From Gluconobacter potus (GTDB taxonomy: Bacteria; Pseudomonadota; Alphaproteobacteria; Acetobacterales; Acetobacteraceae), in assembly GCF_015244705.1 (NCBI RefSeq), contig NZ_JABCQF010000004.1:1-64000 (forward strand): a stretch of DNA of 64,000 nt, read 5' to 3'. The translations under genes and the position numbers were made by a program. The notes under the pieces were generated by a model. The model saw only the letters and a program-made list of their open reading frames with translations. It was not told the DNA's origin and searched no databases. Shown one piece after another: positions 31,307 to 40,598 of this stretch (the first letter of the stretch is position 1; the number at the start of each line of letters is the position of its first letter).

Positions 31307-33177
31307 CTGTTACCCGGTCTGGTTCTCCAGACCTGAATCCGCGGCGCTGGCGTCGTCTGTGGTACAGGCGTGACGCCCTGCGCAGCATCCGGATGTTTGA
31401 CACCGTCGGCGCGCGGGTAATGACCCTGATTGCCGCGACGACTCTGCCTCTCGCGATCATCGCTTCTCTGCTGGCCTGGCACAGCTACCAGCAGAATGTC
31501 GGCAACAGCGCCATGCGCACTGAACGCGACACGCAGCTTGCCATTTCGGAAATCACGACGGATCTCGACCAGACCCACACGCTGCTGGGCATGCTTGCCG
31601 ATGGAGACATTTCTTCAGGAAATGCCCTGAGGGAGTTTGCGCTGGTCCAGACCGTCTCACAGCATCACTACTGTATGCTGATGCTGACAGACGTGTCCGG
31701 CAGGCCATCGGTCGTTCTGCCACCACCTTCAACACAGGATGCGGCAATCTGCTCTTCCCCGGAACTCGCCGCGCCTGCGATGAGTTCTCAGACAGTCAGA
31801 ACTCCGGTTGTTGGCGTCGATGTGCTGAAAGGCGACCGTGGCCCGCTCCTGAAGTTCGTCGTTCCCATTCTCAGCAACAATTCCGTTTCCGGCTACATCA
31901 TTGCGGTCCGAACCCTTGGCTGGCAGCGCAGCCATCTTCCGAAAGGGGACGGCCGCCTCCTGCTCGGCACGGATAACAATTCACGGCATTTTCTGGCGAT
32001 GCCAGACGGAACCCTCTATTCGCTTTTCCCGGATCGTCCGGTAACCGCGGAATTGCCGAGAAGGGCATTTGCGCGTCTGAAGAGGGACATTGCGTCCCTC
32101 AGCCTGCATGACGTCTTTACGAGCCAGGGCATCACCTACGCTTTCCAGAATGCCTATGGTCCGGTCAGCCTGATTGTCGCAACGGAGCGCACGGCCGAAG
32201 AGAGCCACGCCCTCAATATCTTCCTGATCCGGGTCAGCCTGATTGTGGGTCTGCTGGTGCTTGAACTGATGGCCGTCGCCCTGGGGGCACGCCTGTTTCT
32301 GGTCGATCCGCTTGAGAAACTGGCCCTGGCAGTCGCAGACTGGCGCAAGGGGGCTGCATTTGCTCCACGGATCAGCCATTCGATTCCGCTTGAAATCAGG
32401 CATCTGGAAAAGGCGTTTCTCCGCGCGACACGCCGGCTCAGCAAGCATGAGCAGGATCTGGAACAGTCGGCCCGCAATCAGGACATGCTGATCCGGGAAA
32501 TTCACCATCGGGTAAAGAACAACCTGCAAGTCGTAGCCTCACTGCTCAACCTGCAGGCAAGCCGCATCCGCTCCCATGAGGCCCGCGAGGAATTTCGTCT
32601 CGTGCGGGACCGGGTGAGGGCACTCGCGACCCTGCACCGTTACCTGTATTCTGAAAGTGGTCTTTCGGCGCTGGATGTCCAGAGTTTTCTGGAAGAACTC
32701 TGCAGTATCCTGCTGTCCGCGAACGGCATGAACGCCCAGACCCGCATCCGGCTGCAACTCGATATCGAGCATGTCCTGATCTCTCCCGATCAGGCCGTTC
32801 CGATCGCGCTGATCGTGACCGAAGTCGTCAGCAATGCCCTGCGATATGCGTTCCCGGAGAACAGGGCGGGTCATATCGTGATCAACCTGCACAAGGTTGT
32901 TCCGACAGATCCGGAAAAGGAAGGTTTGGTAGAACTCAAGCTGGGTGACGATGGAATCGGCATCAATGCGGGTCAGGCCACCGAGTCCCGCACGCGTCGG
33001 GAAGGAATCGGGATGCAGCTCATCCGCGGGTTCGCGCGTCAGATCAATGCCGATATGACGGTCAGCAATGAAAACGGAACCTGGTATACCCTGCGTTTCA
33101 TTCCCGAACGCCCCTCTCTGACGGCGCTGGCGATGGCGCGCAAGGCCATCAGTCACGGAGAAGACTCGGGTCTGTAA
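31303..33177 (+). CDS. HisKA_2/HWE-type sensor histidine kinase (PhyK-like)
   Basis: The 624-residue protein has TM1 (about 41-62, VMTLIAATTLPLAIIASLLAW), an extracytoplasmic sensing domain of about 240 residues, TM2 (about 305-330, VSLIVGLLVLELMAVALGARL), a short linker, then REIHHRVKNNLQVVASLLNLQ with the phosphoacceptor His, and an HATPase with IVTEVVSNALRYAFPEN. This family supplies the kinases for PhyR. It starts with a GTG overlapping the nepR stop. The extracytoplasmic domain carries no motif I recognise, so the stimulus is unknown. Confidence 0.9.
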   Translation: MTVTRSGSPDLNPRRWRRLWYRRDALRSIRMFDTVGARVMTLIAATTLPLAIIASLLAWHSYQQNVGNSAMRTERDTQLAISEITTDLDQTHTLLGMLADGDISSGNALREFALVQTVSQHHYCMLMLTDVSGRPSVVLPPPSTQDAAICSSPELAAPAMSSQTVRTPVVGVDVLKGDRGPLLKFVVPILSNNSVSGYIIAVRTLGWQRSHLPKGDGRLLLGTDNNSRHFLAMPDGTLYSLFPDRPVTAELPRRAFARLKRDIASLSLHDVFTSQGITYAFQNAYGPVSLIVATERTAEESHALNIFLIRVSLIVGLLVLELMAVALGARLFLVDPLEKLALAVADWRKGAAFAPRISHSIPLEIRHLEKAFLRATRRLSKHEQDLEQSARNQDMLIREIHHRVKNNLQVVASLLNLQASRIRSHEAREEFRLVRDRVRALATLHRYLYSESGLSALDVQSFLEELCSILLSANGMNAQTRIRLQLDIEHVLISPDQAVPIALIVTEVVSNALRYAFPENRAGHIVINLHKVVPTDPEKEGLVELKLGDDGIGINAGQATESRTRREGIGMQLIRGFARQINADMTVSNENGTWYTLRFIPERPSLTALAMARKAISHGEDSGL

Positions 33178-33253
33178 CGGCAAAGCGGCGTCAGGTTCCG
33201 CCAGCAAATCCACAAAAAAACCTAAATAAGCGGCAAGAATTGCCTGAAGCACT

Positions 33254-33318
33254 GTCTTGTCGAGCTTTTGCGACCTATATGCAGGGGTCATGAAGGCCGA
33301 CAAGACAATCGCAAAAGC
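33254..33318. repeat. Two interleaved inverted repeats around the cydD start codon
   Basis: GTCTTGTCG (33254-33262) is complementary to CGACAAGAC (33298-33306), and GCTTTTGCGA (33264-33273) to TCGCAAAAGC (33309-33318). The order A-B-A'-B' allows a pseudoknot that would enclose the ribosome site (AGGGG) and the ATG at 33290. The two arms also resemble each other (GTCTTGTCGA versus GCTTTTGCGA, 8 of 10), so four copies of a decamer could alternatively be protein-binding sites. Confidence 0.6.
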
Positions 33319-34975
33319 GTGGGTAAAGGCACAGGGACGCGCCAGTCGCTCCCGGACCTCTGTCGTAGTAGTTTTAGGGTTACTCTCCACCCTGCTGGGG
33401 CTCCTGCAGGCCTGGGCGCTGGCTCGAACGCTCGCTTCCGTCCTGACCCGCGATACGGACAGCACCGGACCAGCCATCGGCGTCTTTCTTCTGGCCTGCG
33501 TCCTCAGAGTGATCCTGTCCACCATACAGGACGTGACCGCCGCTTCAGCCGGCATCCACGCCCGACGCCGCCTGCGCCGCGAAGTGCTGAACCGCATCAT
33601 CGGCGAGGGGCCAGCCCTCCTGCGCCGCCATCACAGCGCCGCCATTGCAGCCACACTGGTTGACCGCATCGAAGCGCTGGACGGCTACTTCGCGCGCTGG
33701 CTGCCGGCCGCATCGCTCTGGCTGGTGTCACAGTGGCTGGTCGTGATCGCGCTGTATGTGGAGAACCATCAGGCGGGTCTGATTCTTGCGGCCTGCTGTG
33801 CCATGCTTCCCATCTTTCAGGCCGTCTTCGGCATTGCCACGGCCGTCGCGTCCCGCAAGCAGTTCCTGGCCATGAACCGCCTTCAGACGCGCTTTTTGGA
33901 CCGTGTGAAGGGCATTGCGACCATCGTCCTATCCGGTGGAACCGATCGCGAGACGCAGGCTCTGGCACAGAGCGCCGATGACCTGCGCCAGCGTACCATG
34001 AAGGTCCTGCGGATCGCTTTTCTGGCCTCGGCGACCACGGATGTCGCCATGGTTGCAGCCCTTGTGCTGATCGTCGTGACACAGGCCCACACCCTGATGG
34101 GCCATCCTTCTGATGCCGTCCTGACACGCGCGCTTTATGCCGTCCTGCTGGTGCCCGAGGCATTTGCATCCTTCCGCGCCCTGTCGGCGGCCTATCAGGA
34201 CCGCGCCCATGCCACCGCGGCAGCAGAAGCCATGCATGAACTGGCACCGCTGACCGAGCGGACGGCAGCGGGTCCTGACGTCGTGCAGGCCAGAGGCGGC
34301 ATCTCAGTAACAGCGGAACACGTCTCGTTTGCATGGGATGAACAGCGCGGCACGGTCATTCACGACGTGAGCTTCGTTCTGCCTGCTGGTGCGACACTGA
34401 TTCTCGAAGGTGCATCGGGAGCTGGCAAATCCACGCTTCTGGAACTGCTGCTTGGCTTCGTTTCTCCTTCACAGGGACGCATCCTGTTCGACGGACAGGA
34501 CATGCAGAGCCTCTCTCCACGCCAGATTTCCTCGCGGATCAGCTGGATCGGGCAGAAGCCCGTCCTGTTCGCCGGAACCATCCGTGAGAACATCCTTTTC
34601 GCGCGGCCCGATGCTTCGGCTGAAGATCTGGATCGTGCCGTCTCCGCAGCGGCTGTCGATCAGTACCTGTCGTCACTCCGGGACGGACTGGAAACGCGGA
34701 TCGGCGAGGGCGGGTTTGGCCTGTCCGGTGGTCAGGCGCAGCGTATCGCCATTGCCCGCGCCTATCTCAAGGACGCGCCGCTTCTGCTGCTGGATGAGCC
34801 CACATCCCATCTGGACCCGAAGACCGAGGCTGAAATCCTTGTCAGCCTGAAAGACCTCGCCAAAGGCCGGACCGTCATCCTGTGCAGTCATTCCGCGCAG
34901 GCCCGCCAGTTTCAGGGACGGCACCTCGTGCTTGATGCCGGTCGCGCCATTGCCTTTACGGGAGAAGCCGCATGA
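33290..34975 (+). CDS. cydD: ABC transporter CydD (thiol exporter, bd-oxidase assembly)
   Basis: CydDC exports glutathione and cysteine (or handles heme) and is needed to assemble cytochrome bd. The 561-residue protein has a six-helix membrane domain (about 20-320) and an ATPase: Walker A EGASGAGKST, signature LSGGQAQR, Walker B LLLLDEPTSHLD. Start at 33290, with AGGGG upstream, inside an unusual set of inverted repeats. Overlaps cydC by four bases. No cydAB lies in this window. Confidence 0.88.
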   Translation: MKADKTIAKAWVKAQGRASRSRTSVVVVLGLLSTLLGLLQAWALARTLASVLTRDTDSTGPAIGVFLLACVLRVILSTIQDVTAASAGIHARRRLRREVLNRIIGEGPALLRRHHSAAIAATLVDRIEALDGYFARWLPAASLWLVSQWLVVIALYVENHQAGLILAACCAMLPIFQAVFGIATAVASRKQFLAMNRLQTRFLDRVKGIATIVLSGGTDRETQALAQSADDLRQRTMKVLRIAFLASATTDVAMVAALVLIVVTQAHTLMGHPSDAVLTRALYAVLLVPEAFASFRALSAAYQDRAHATAAAEAMHELAPLTERTAAGPDVVQARGGISVTAEHVSFAWDEQRGTVIHDVSFVLPAGATLILEGASGAGKSTLLELLLGFVSPSQGRILFDGQDMQSLSPRQISSRISWIGQKPVLFAGTIRENILFARPDASAEDLDRAVSAAAVDQYLSSLRDGLETRIGEGGFGLSGGQAQRIAIARAYLKDAPLLLLDEPTSHLDPKTEAEILVSLKDLAKGRTVILCSHSAQARQFQGRHLVLDAGRAIAFTGEAA

Positions 34976-36654
34976 GCGCCCCGCTGCCTACAAATCCGGT
35001 TGCAGAAACCGGCAACGAGACAGCCCTGTCCCGCATCCTTCAGGTCTGGCGTCCGCAGTATACACGCCTGATAACCGGTATGGTCATCGCCGAACTGGCC
35101 GTCTGCGCGGGGCTGGCCCTGATGGGACAGGCCGGTGGGCGCATTGCCGGTGCGGCCGTCGGAGCAGGGGCCGCCTATCTTCTTCTGCGACTATCGGGCG
35201 TGGCGCAGATCGTCCTGCGTTATTTCGAACGTCTTTATACGCATGACGCTATGTTCCGCGCGCTGGCCGATCTGCGGGTCTGGTTCTATCGCAAGCTGGC
35301 TGGCGGAGCCGCGGCGGGGCTGGGTTTCCAGCGTTCGGGAGACCTGCTGACCCGTTTGGTGTCAGACGTGCAGACGCTGGACAATCTGTATCTGCGCATC
35401 CTTGTCCCGCTGGTATCCGCTCTCCTGACACTCCCGATCGCAACGCTTGTCTGGCTGCGCGCAGGAACGGAAGCAGGCCTGCTGACCGGCGTGCTGTTTG
35501 CCGTCCTTGCGTTCATTCTGCCCCTGATGGGCGCGCGCCTGTCCCGTCGCTTTGGTCCAGATATCCTGCGTGCGGAATCGGAACTGCGGATCGCGGCACT
35601 CGATCTCACATCCGGTCTGCGCGAGGCCCGGGCCTTTGGCGCTGAAGACGTTCTTGCCGCAGCCGTCACTGACCGTCAGGAAACCCTTTTCAAGGCCCAG
35701 CGCCGCCAGCAGACGCGCATGACCCTCATGCAGGGCTTTGCAGGCCTGATCGCCAAGGCCGGGATCGCAGTCATCCTGTGCGCCGTTGCGGGTCTTCTTT
35801 TCCCGCAGGCTCCGGCCATCGCCGGCATTACTGCACTGTTCGTCGCCATCACAGCGCTTGAAGGCGTCACTGGTCTGGCGCGTGCGGGTCTGCTGAGCGG
35901 GCAGGTCAGCCACGCGGCACAACGGATTGTCGAAATTGCCGATCGGGCTCCCCCGGCGCCCGAAGGCAACGCACCGCTTCCGGCAGGTCGCGATCTGCGT
36001 CTTGAGAACGTGACGTTTCGCTGGACACCGAACCGGGCTCCCATTTTCCGTGACCTGAACCTGACTCTCCGTCAGGGAGCGCGCGCGGCCCTGATCGGAC
36101 CGTCCGGTGCTGGCAAATCCAGCCTGGCCGCCCTGATCCTCAAGGCCGCATCTCCCGAACAGGGCCGGATCCTGCTGGGTGGCACCGACATCACCACACT
36201 GCGCGACAGCGACCTGCGCTCGCAGATCGCCTGGCTGTCGCAGGCCAGCCATCTGTTTGATGATACCGTGCGCGGAAACCTGCTTCTGGGCCGGACGGAC
36301 ATTCCGGATACGGCGCTGTGGGCTGCGCTCGACCAGGCCAGGATTGCAGACGTCGTGCGCAACCTGCCTGACGGACTGGACACCTGGATCGGGGAAGGCG
36401 GCTCGAAACTTTCGGGCGGGCAAGGACGCCGTATCGCTCTGGCGCGCGTTCTGCTGTCCGATGCTCCCATTCTTGTTCTCGACGAACCGGCAACCGGACT
36501 GGACGCCGATACCGAGCGGGCCTTCCTCGAAACGCTGAACAATGCGACCGAGGGACGGAGCGTCCTGCTGATCGCGCATCGACTGACCGGTGTGGAAAAA
36601 CTTGACTGCATCTGGCGCCTTGAGGACGGACGGGTTATTTCCAGTGCGTGCTGA
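34972..36654 (+). CDS. cydC: ABC transporter CydC
   Basis: The 560-residue partner of CydD. It starts at the ATG overlapping the cydD stop (ATGA). The membrane domain (about 30-320) is followed by an ATPase with Walker A GPSGAGKSS, signature LSGGQGRRIALARVL and Walker B ILVLDEPATGLD, then LLIAHRLTGV. The CydC-like region ALEGVTGLARAG matches the family linker. The gene pair is a self-contained operon preceding the OmpA-like lipoprotein gene. Confidence 0.88.
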   Translation: MSAPLPTNPVAETGNETALSRILQVWRPQYTRLITGMVIAELAVCAGLALMGQAGGRIAGAAVGAGAAYLLLRLSGVAQIVLRYFERLYTHDAMFRALADLRVWFYRKLAGGAAAGLGFQRSGDLLTRLVSDVQTLDNLYLRILVPLVSALLTLPIATLVWLRAGTEAGLLTGVLFAVLAFILPLMGARLSRRFGPDILRAESELRIAALDLTSGLREARAFGAEDVLAAAVTDRQETLFKAQRRQQTRMTLMQGFAGLIAKAGIAVILCAVAGLLFPQAPAIAGITALFVAITALEGVTGLARAGLLSGQVSHAAQRIVEIADRAPPAPEGNAPLPAGRDLRLENVTFRWTPNRAPIFRDLNLTLRQGARAALIGPSGAGKSSLAALILKAASPEQGRILLGGTDITTLRDSDLRSQIAWLSQASHLFDDTVRGNLLLGRTDIPDTALWAALDQARIADVVRNLPDGLDTWIGEGGSKLSGGQGRRIALARVLLSDAPILVLDEPATGLDADTERAFLETLNNATEGRSVLLIAHRLTGVEKLDCIWRLEDGRVISSAC

Positions 36655-36708
36655 CCGGCCCGCGCCGATCCAGCTTCACACCTCTTTATCCTGACAGGAC
36701 GCTACGCC

Positions 36709-37116
36709 ATGGCACGTTTCCTTTCCTTCGTCCGCATCGCGGCCCCGGTTTTCGTTCTGTCAGCTGCGCTGGCAGGCTGCGCCGAACAGCCGTCGCGCGA
36801 CAGCTACGTCGTTTTCTTCGACCGCGAATCCGTAACGCTCAGCCCCGTCGCACAGGCTGTCGTGACCAAGGCTGCTACGGCTGCCCGCGCTGAACATGCT
36901 TCCGTCGTGCGCGTCTCTGGCTCCGCTGGCACAAACGGTGATGCCGCAGTCCTGAAGGAACTGGCGACGAGCCGGGCCCAGACCGTAGCGACGCAGCTCA
37001 GCAATGACGGGCTGAACGGTGCACGGATCGAAATGACGCCGTACAAGCCCAGCGAGCTTGAAGACTCCCACGTCGCCCTGCGTCGCGTTTCCATCACCAT
37101 CGTTCCGGGTCACTGA
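36709..37116 (+). CDS. OmpA-domain lipoprotein
   Basis: The 135-residue protein has a lipobox AALAGCAEQP (Cys at about residue 24) and a compact OmpA-like fold: YVVFFDRESVTLSPVAQAVV, then ELATSRAQTVATQLSNDGL and RRVSITIVP. The start of the fold (VVFFDxxSxxLTP) and the RAxxVxxxL helix are those of Pal/OmpA domains that bind peptidoglycan, though the domain is shorter than usual and the NxLSxxRA motif reads ATSRA. Probably outer-membrane anchored. Confidence 0.8.
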   Translation: MARFLSFVRIAAPVFVLSAALAGCAEQPSRDSYVVFFDRESVTLSPVAQAVVTKAATAARAEHASVVRVSGSAGTNGDAAVLKELATSRAQTVATQLSNDGLNGARIEMTPYKPSELEDSHVALRRVSITIVPGH

Positions 37117-37129
37117 TCCGGCGCCCGGG

Positions 37130-38998
37130 ATGCCGCAGGCGCAGAACAGCCCTCCCGTCGCCCCGGGATCGAATGAGCCTCCGACACCTGAAGGCGTGCT
37201 GGCGGAAGTTTTTGGCTTTCCTGGCTTCCGCGGCCTTCAGCAGGACGCCGTCGAAACGGTCATGCGGGGGGAGGACGTGCTCGTCCTTATGCCGACCGGC
37301 GGTGGCAAGAGCCTGTGCTATCAGGTTCCCGCACTCTGCCGGGACGGCATGGGTCTGGTCATCTCTCCCCTGATCGCCCTGATGGACGATCAGGTTGCGG
37401 GCCTGAGACAGCTCGGCGTCCGCGCGGCCGCGCTGCATTCCGGGCTGGAGCCGGATGAGCGCGACGAACTTCAGAGCGATCTCCGCAATGGCCGGATCGA
37501 TATTCTCTATATTTCGCCAGAGCGCCTGCTTCAGCCTGCAACAGCGAATTTCCTGTCAAAACGCCAGATCTCGCTGATCGCGATTGACGAAGCACACTGC
37601 ATTTCGGCCTGGGGCCATGAATTCCGCCCTGAATACCGGGCACTCGCCAGCCTGCCGGAAATGTTCCCGGGCGTCCCGCGCATTGCCCTGACGGCTACGG
37701 CCGATCCCCGGACGCGGGATGATATCCTGAACGCGCTCGGTATGCCCGATGCGCGGGTCCTGATGGCGAGCTTCCATCGCCCCAACCTGATCGTGGAAGC
37801 CCGCGCCAAGGCCAGCGAAAGCCGACAGCTCCTCGAAACGCTTCAGAGCCATCGCGAAGGCGCCTCCATCGTTTATTGCGGCAGTCGCAACAAGACGGAA
37901 CGCGTCGCCACCATGCTGCGGGACAAGGGCCTGACCGCACTGCCATTCCATGCCGGCCTCTCTTCGGTCGAGAAGCGGGCCACGCTGATGCGTTTCCGCT
38001 CGGGGGAGGAAATGGTGATCGTCGCGACGATTGCATTCGGCATGGGGATCGACCGCCCGGACGTCCGCTGCGTCGTCCATCTGGACATGCCGTCCTCGCC
38101 GGAAGCGTATTACCAGCAGATCGGACGGGCAGGGCGCGATGGCGAGCCCTCGGACACGCTGCTGCTCTATGGCGGCGAGGACATGGCCCGGGCACGGTAC
38201 TGGCTGGAACAATCCAGCGCCCCCGACCACGAAAAACGCGTCATGCAGGCCCGTCTGGAAAGCATGATCGCCCTCACGGAGACCACAGGCTGCCGCACGC
38301 AGGCGCTGCTTGCATGTTTCGGAGAAAACCTCGCACAGCCCTGCGGTCACTGCGACAACTGCATCAGCCCGGTCTCGACATTCGATGGCACCCAGGCTGC
38401 CCAGAAAGTCCTCTCGGCCATTTATCGCACCGGTCAGCGACTTGGTGCGGTCCAGCTTTCCAATGTGCTTCGTGGAAAGCTCAACGAAACCATCGAACGC
38501 AATGCCTATCAGCATCTTTCGGTTTTCGGGATCGGCAAGGAACACAGCGAGCAGTGGTGGCGGGCCGTCATCCGTCAGCTGATCGCGCGCGGGGCCATCC
38601 GGATGCATGGCGAGTATGGAAGTCTCGCGCTCCAGAGCGAAATCGCGCGCCCGATCCTGCGCGGCGAGGAACGCGTGGCGCTCCGATTGGAAGCCAAGGC
38701 CGCCCTGACCGCCAGCGCGGGCTCGGACGGCAATACGGAAAACGATCGCCTGTCTGCAGATGAGAAACCGTATTTCGACGCCCTGCGCCAGTGGCGCCTG
38801 TCCGAAGCGCGGGAACAGGAAATCCCGCCCTACGTCATTTTCCACGATTCGGTACTGCGGGACATCGCCCGCGAACAGCCTGCCAGCCGCGCTGAACTGG
38901 GAAGCATCAAGGGCGTCGGCGCCTCAAAACTGGACCGCTACGGTGCCGCGGTCCTGACCGTCCTGCGCGAAATCCGCGAACCCGCCTCAGCCCAGTAA
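37130..38998 (+). CDS. recQ: ATP-dependent DNA helicase RecQ
   Basis: The 622-residue protein has LMPTGGGKSLCYQVPAL (Walker A), AIDEAHCISAWGHEFRPEY (DEAH box and aromatic-rich loop), IAFGMGIDRPDVRCV and QQIGRAGRDGEPS, then the zinc segment with PCGHCDNC, a winged-helix domain and a C-terminal HRDC domain (YFDALRQWRLSEAREQEIPPYVIFHD). This is the complete RecQ plan. The start at 37130 avoids overlap with the preceding lipoprotein; a longer frame upstream is unlikely. Confidence 0.95.
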   Translation: MPQAQNSPPVAPGSNEPPTPEGVLAEVFGFPGFRGLQQDAVETVMRGEDVLVLMPTGGGKSLCYQVPALCRDGMGLVISPLIALMDDQVAGLRQLGVRAAALHSGLEPDERDELQSDLRNGRIDILYISPERLLQPATANFLSKRQISLIAIDEAHCISAWGHEFRPEYRALASLPEMFPGVPRIALTATADPRTRDDILNALGMPDARVLMASFHRPNLIVEARAKASESRQLLETLQSHREGASIVYCGSRNKTERVATMLRDKGLTALPFHAGLSSVEKRATLMRFRSGEEMVIVATIAFGMGIDRPDVRCVVHLDMPSSPEAYYQQIGRAGRDGEPSDTLLLYGGEDMARARYWLEQSSAPDHEKRVMQARLESMIALTETTGCRTQALLACFGENLAQPCGHCDNCISPVSTFDGTQAAQKVLSAIYRTGQRLGAVQLSNVLRGKLNETIERNAYQHLSVFGIGKEHSEQWWRAVIRQLIARGAIRMHGEYGSLALQSEIARPILRGEERVALRLEAKAALTASAGSDGNTENDRLSADEKPYFDALRQWRLSEAREQEIPPYVIFHDSVLRDIAREQPASRAELGSIKGVGASKLDRYGAAVLTVLREIREPASAQ

Positions 38999-39004
38999 AG
39001 AACG

Positions 39005-39496
39005 TCAGTCGTGCGTCAGTTCGTCAGGCGCCGTGACGATGAAACTGATGGTAATGCTGCCGCCATTGAGGATCTCGAACGTGAACGGCACCTTGCTGCC
39101 AGCGGCAGGCATCTGACGAATTCCCATGCACATCATGTGGTAACCCGAACGCGGGAAAATCATCGTGGAGTCGTGCGGCAGCGCCAGATGCGTGAAGAGA
39201 TCGTTCGCCCCGTCCGTCTGCTGCTGGTTCGTGTGATGCGCGACAACGTTCTGACACAGCGGGGATGAGATCCCCTTCAGCAGGTGGTCAACGCTGTCGT
39301 CGTTGCGAATCGTGAAATAACCGGCCCCACGGTTGGGAAAATAGGCTGACGGTCGGAATGTCCCGTCCATGACCACGACCCGCTGCGCATCATGATCGGC
39401 ATCCGGCGCCACCACTGTTCCCGGAAGAGCCTGCTGGGCCATGGCCTGGGCAGTGGAAAGGGCAAAGAGGGCGGTCAGGACAGATACCCGTTTCAA
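39005..39496 (-). CDS. PCu(A)C-like periplasmic copper chaperone
   Basis: The 163-residue product starts at a TTG (39496), with GGGAGA upstream, giving [20 protein letters not shown], a signal peptide. [23 protein letters not shown] is the opening of the PCu(A)C domain and [10 protein letters not shown] contains the His-x-Met copper ligands of the second half. The first half has [10 protein letters not shown] and two Cys (PLCQN, MMCMG) not seen in typical members. Such proteins deliver Cu(I) to cytochrome oxidases. It converges on recQ. Confidence 0.78.
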   Translation of the reverse strand: MKRVSVLTALFALSTAQAMAQQALPGTVVAPDADHDAQRVVVMDGTFRPSAYFPNRGAGYFTIRNDDSVDHLLKGISSPLCQNVVAHHTNQQQTDGANDLFTHLALPHDSTMIFPRSGYHMMCMGIRQMPAAGSKVPFTFEILNGGSITISFIVTAPDELTHD

Positions 39497-39615
39497 CGAC
39501 AGTCTCCCGGTGTTGTGCGCGAACTCACGAAGCCCGTTTGGGCCGGAACGCATCATCCGGTAAAGTGCTCCCATTTCCCCGGCCACGACAAGGCCCGAAC
39601 ACTTCAGGATCGCGA

Positions 39616-40116
39616 ATGCGTTGCCCTTTTTGCGGACATGACGACACCCAGGTCAAGGACAGCCGCTCCACGGAAGACGGCGTTGCGATCCGTCGCCGGC
39701 GCGTCTGCTCGGCCTGTACGCAGCGTTTCACGACCGTCGAGCGGGTCCAGTTGCGTGAACTGTCCGTGACCAAGGCGGACGGGCGTCGCGTGCCTTTTGA
39801 CCGGGACAAGCTCGCACGCTCCATCCGCGTCGCCCTCCGCAAGCGCCCGGTTCCCGAGGAACGTCAGGAGCGTCTGGTCAACGGGCTGGTCCGACAGCTT
39901 GAGGCTTCCGGGGAACACGAGATTTCTTCCCATCGCATCGGCCAGCTGGCGATGGATGCATTGCGCGAAGTGGACGGTGTGGCCTATGTCCGCTTCACCA
40001 GCGTCTACCGCGACTTCCGCGAGGTCGAGGCGTTCTCGAAAATCCTCGCCGACATGAAACCCATTCCCGGGGAAACGGACACACCGTCCCCCGACGACTC
40101 CCAGGAGACACCATGA
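39616..40116 (+). CDS. nrdR: Transcriptional repressor NrdR
   Basis: The 166-residue protein has a zinc ribbon ([17 protein letters not shown] and [17 protein letters not shown], four Cys) and an ATP-cone: [27 protein letters not shown]. NrdR senses (d)ATP and represses ribonucleotide reductase genes. Start at 39616, before which a longer frame has no ribosome site. Its last bases overlap the nusB ATG (ATGA). The C-terminal tail [16 protein letters not shown] is disordered. Confidence 0.95.
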   Translation: MRCPFCGHDDTQVKDSRSTEDGVAIRRRRVCSACTQRFTTVERVQLRELSVTKADGRRVPFDRDKLARSIRVALRKRPVPEERQERLVNGLVRQLEASGEHEISSHRIGQLAMDALREVDGVAYVRFTSVYRDFREVEAFSKILADMKPIPGETDTPSPDDSQETP

Positions 40117-40595
40117 CCGTCACCGACGCCCCCGCCGCAAATCCGACGCGCCGCAGCCGGACCATTGCCCGCGTTGCAGCCGTTCAGGCGCTGTTCCAGT
40201 GCGAACAGTCCGGCGACACGGCGGAAACCGTCATCAGCCAGTTCATCCGTCACCGCCGCATCAGCTCCACGGCGTCCTTCGACGATGGCCACATTCCCGA
40301 CGCCGACCTGAAGCTATTTCAGGAAATCGTCCTTGGTGTCACGCGACGTCAGGACGATATCGATGTGAAGCTGAGCGATGTCCTGCCCGAACAGTGGCCG
40401 CTGCCGCGTCTGGACCCGGTCCTGCGTGCCCTGCTGCGCGCTGCCGTGTTCGAGATCGGGACCGATACCCCGGACCGCATCATCATCAACGAATATCTGG
40501 ATGTGGCTCACGGCTTCTTCTCGGGTGACGAACCCAAGATGGTCAACGGGATCCTCGATACCCTCAGCCGCCGCGCCAACGACGGCAACGTCTGA
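40113..40595 (+). CDS. nusB: Transcription antitermination factor NusB
   Basis: The 160-residue protein contains [38 protein letters not shown] and LRAALFEIG-like [41 protein letters not shown], which is the NusB helical bundle that binds boxA RNA with NusE. The N-terminal extension [15 protein letters not shown] is longer than in E. coli. It is coupled to nrdR and followed by thiL four bases later; nrdR-nusB-thiL is a common alphaproteobacterial order. Confidence 0.94.
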   Translation: MTVTDAPAANPTRRSRTIARVAAVQALFQCEQSGDTAETVISQFIRHRRISSTASFDDGHIPDADLKLFQEIVLGVTRRQDDIDVKLSDVLPEQWPLPRLDPVLRALLRAAVFEIGTDTPDRIIINEYLDVAHGFFSGDEPKMVNGILDTLSRRANDGNV

Positions 40596-40598
40596 TCC

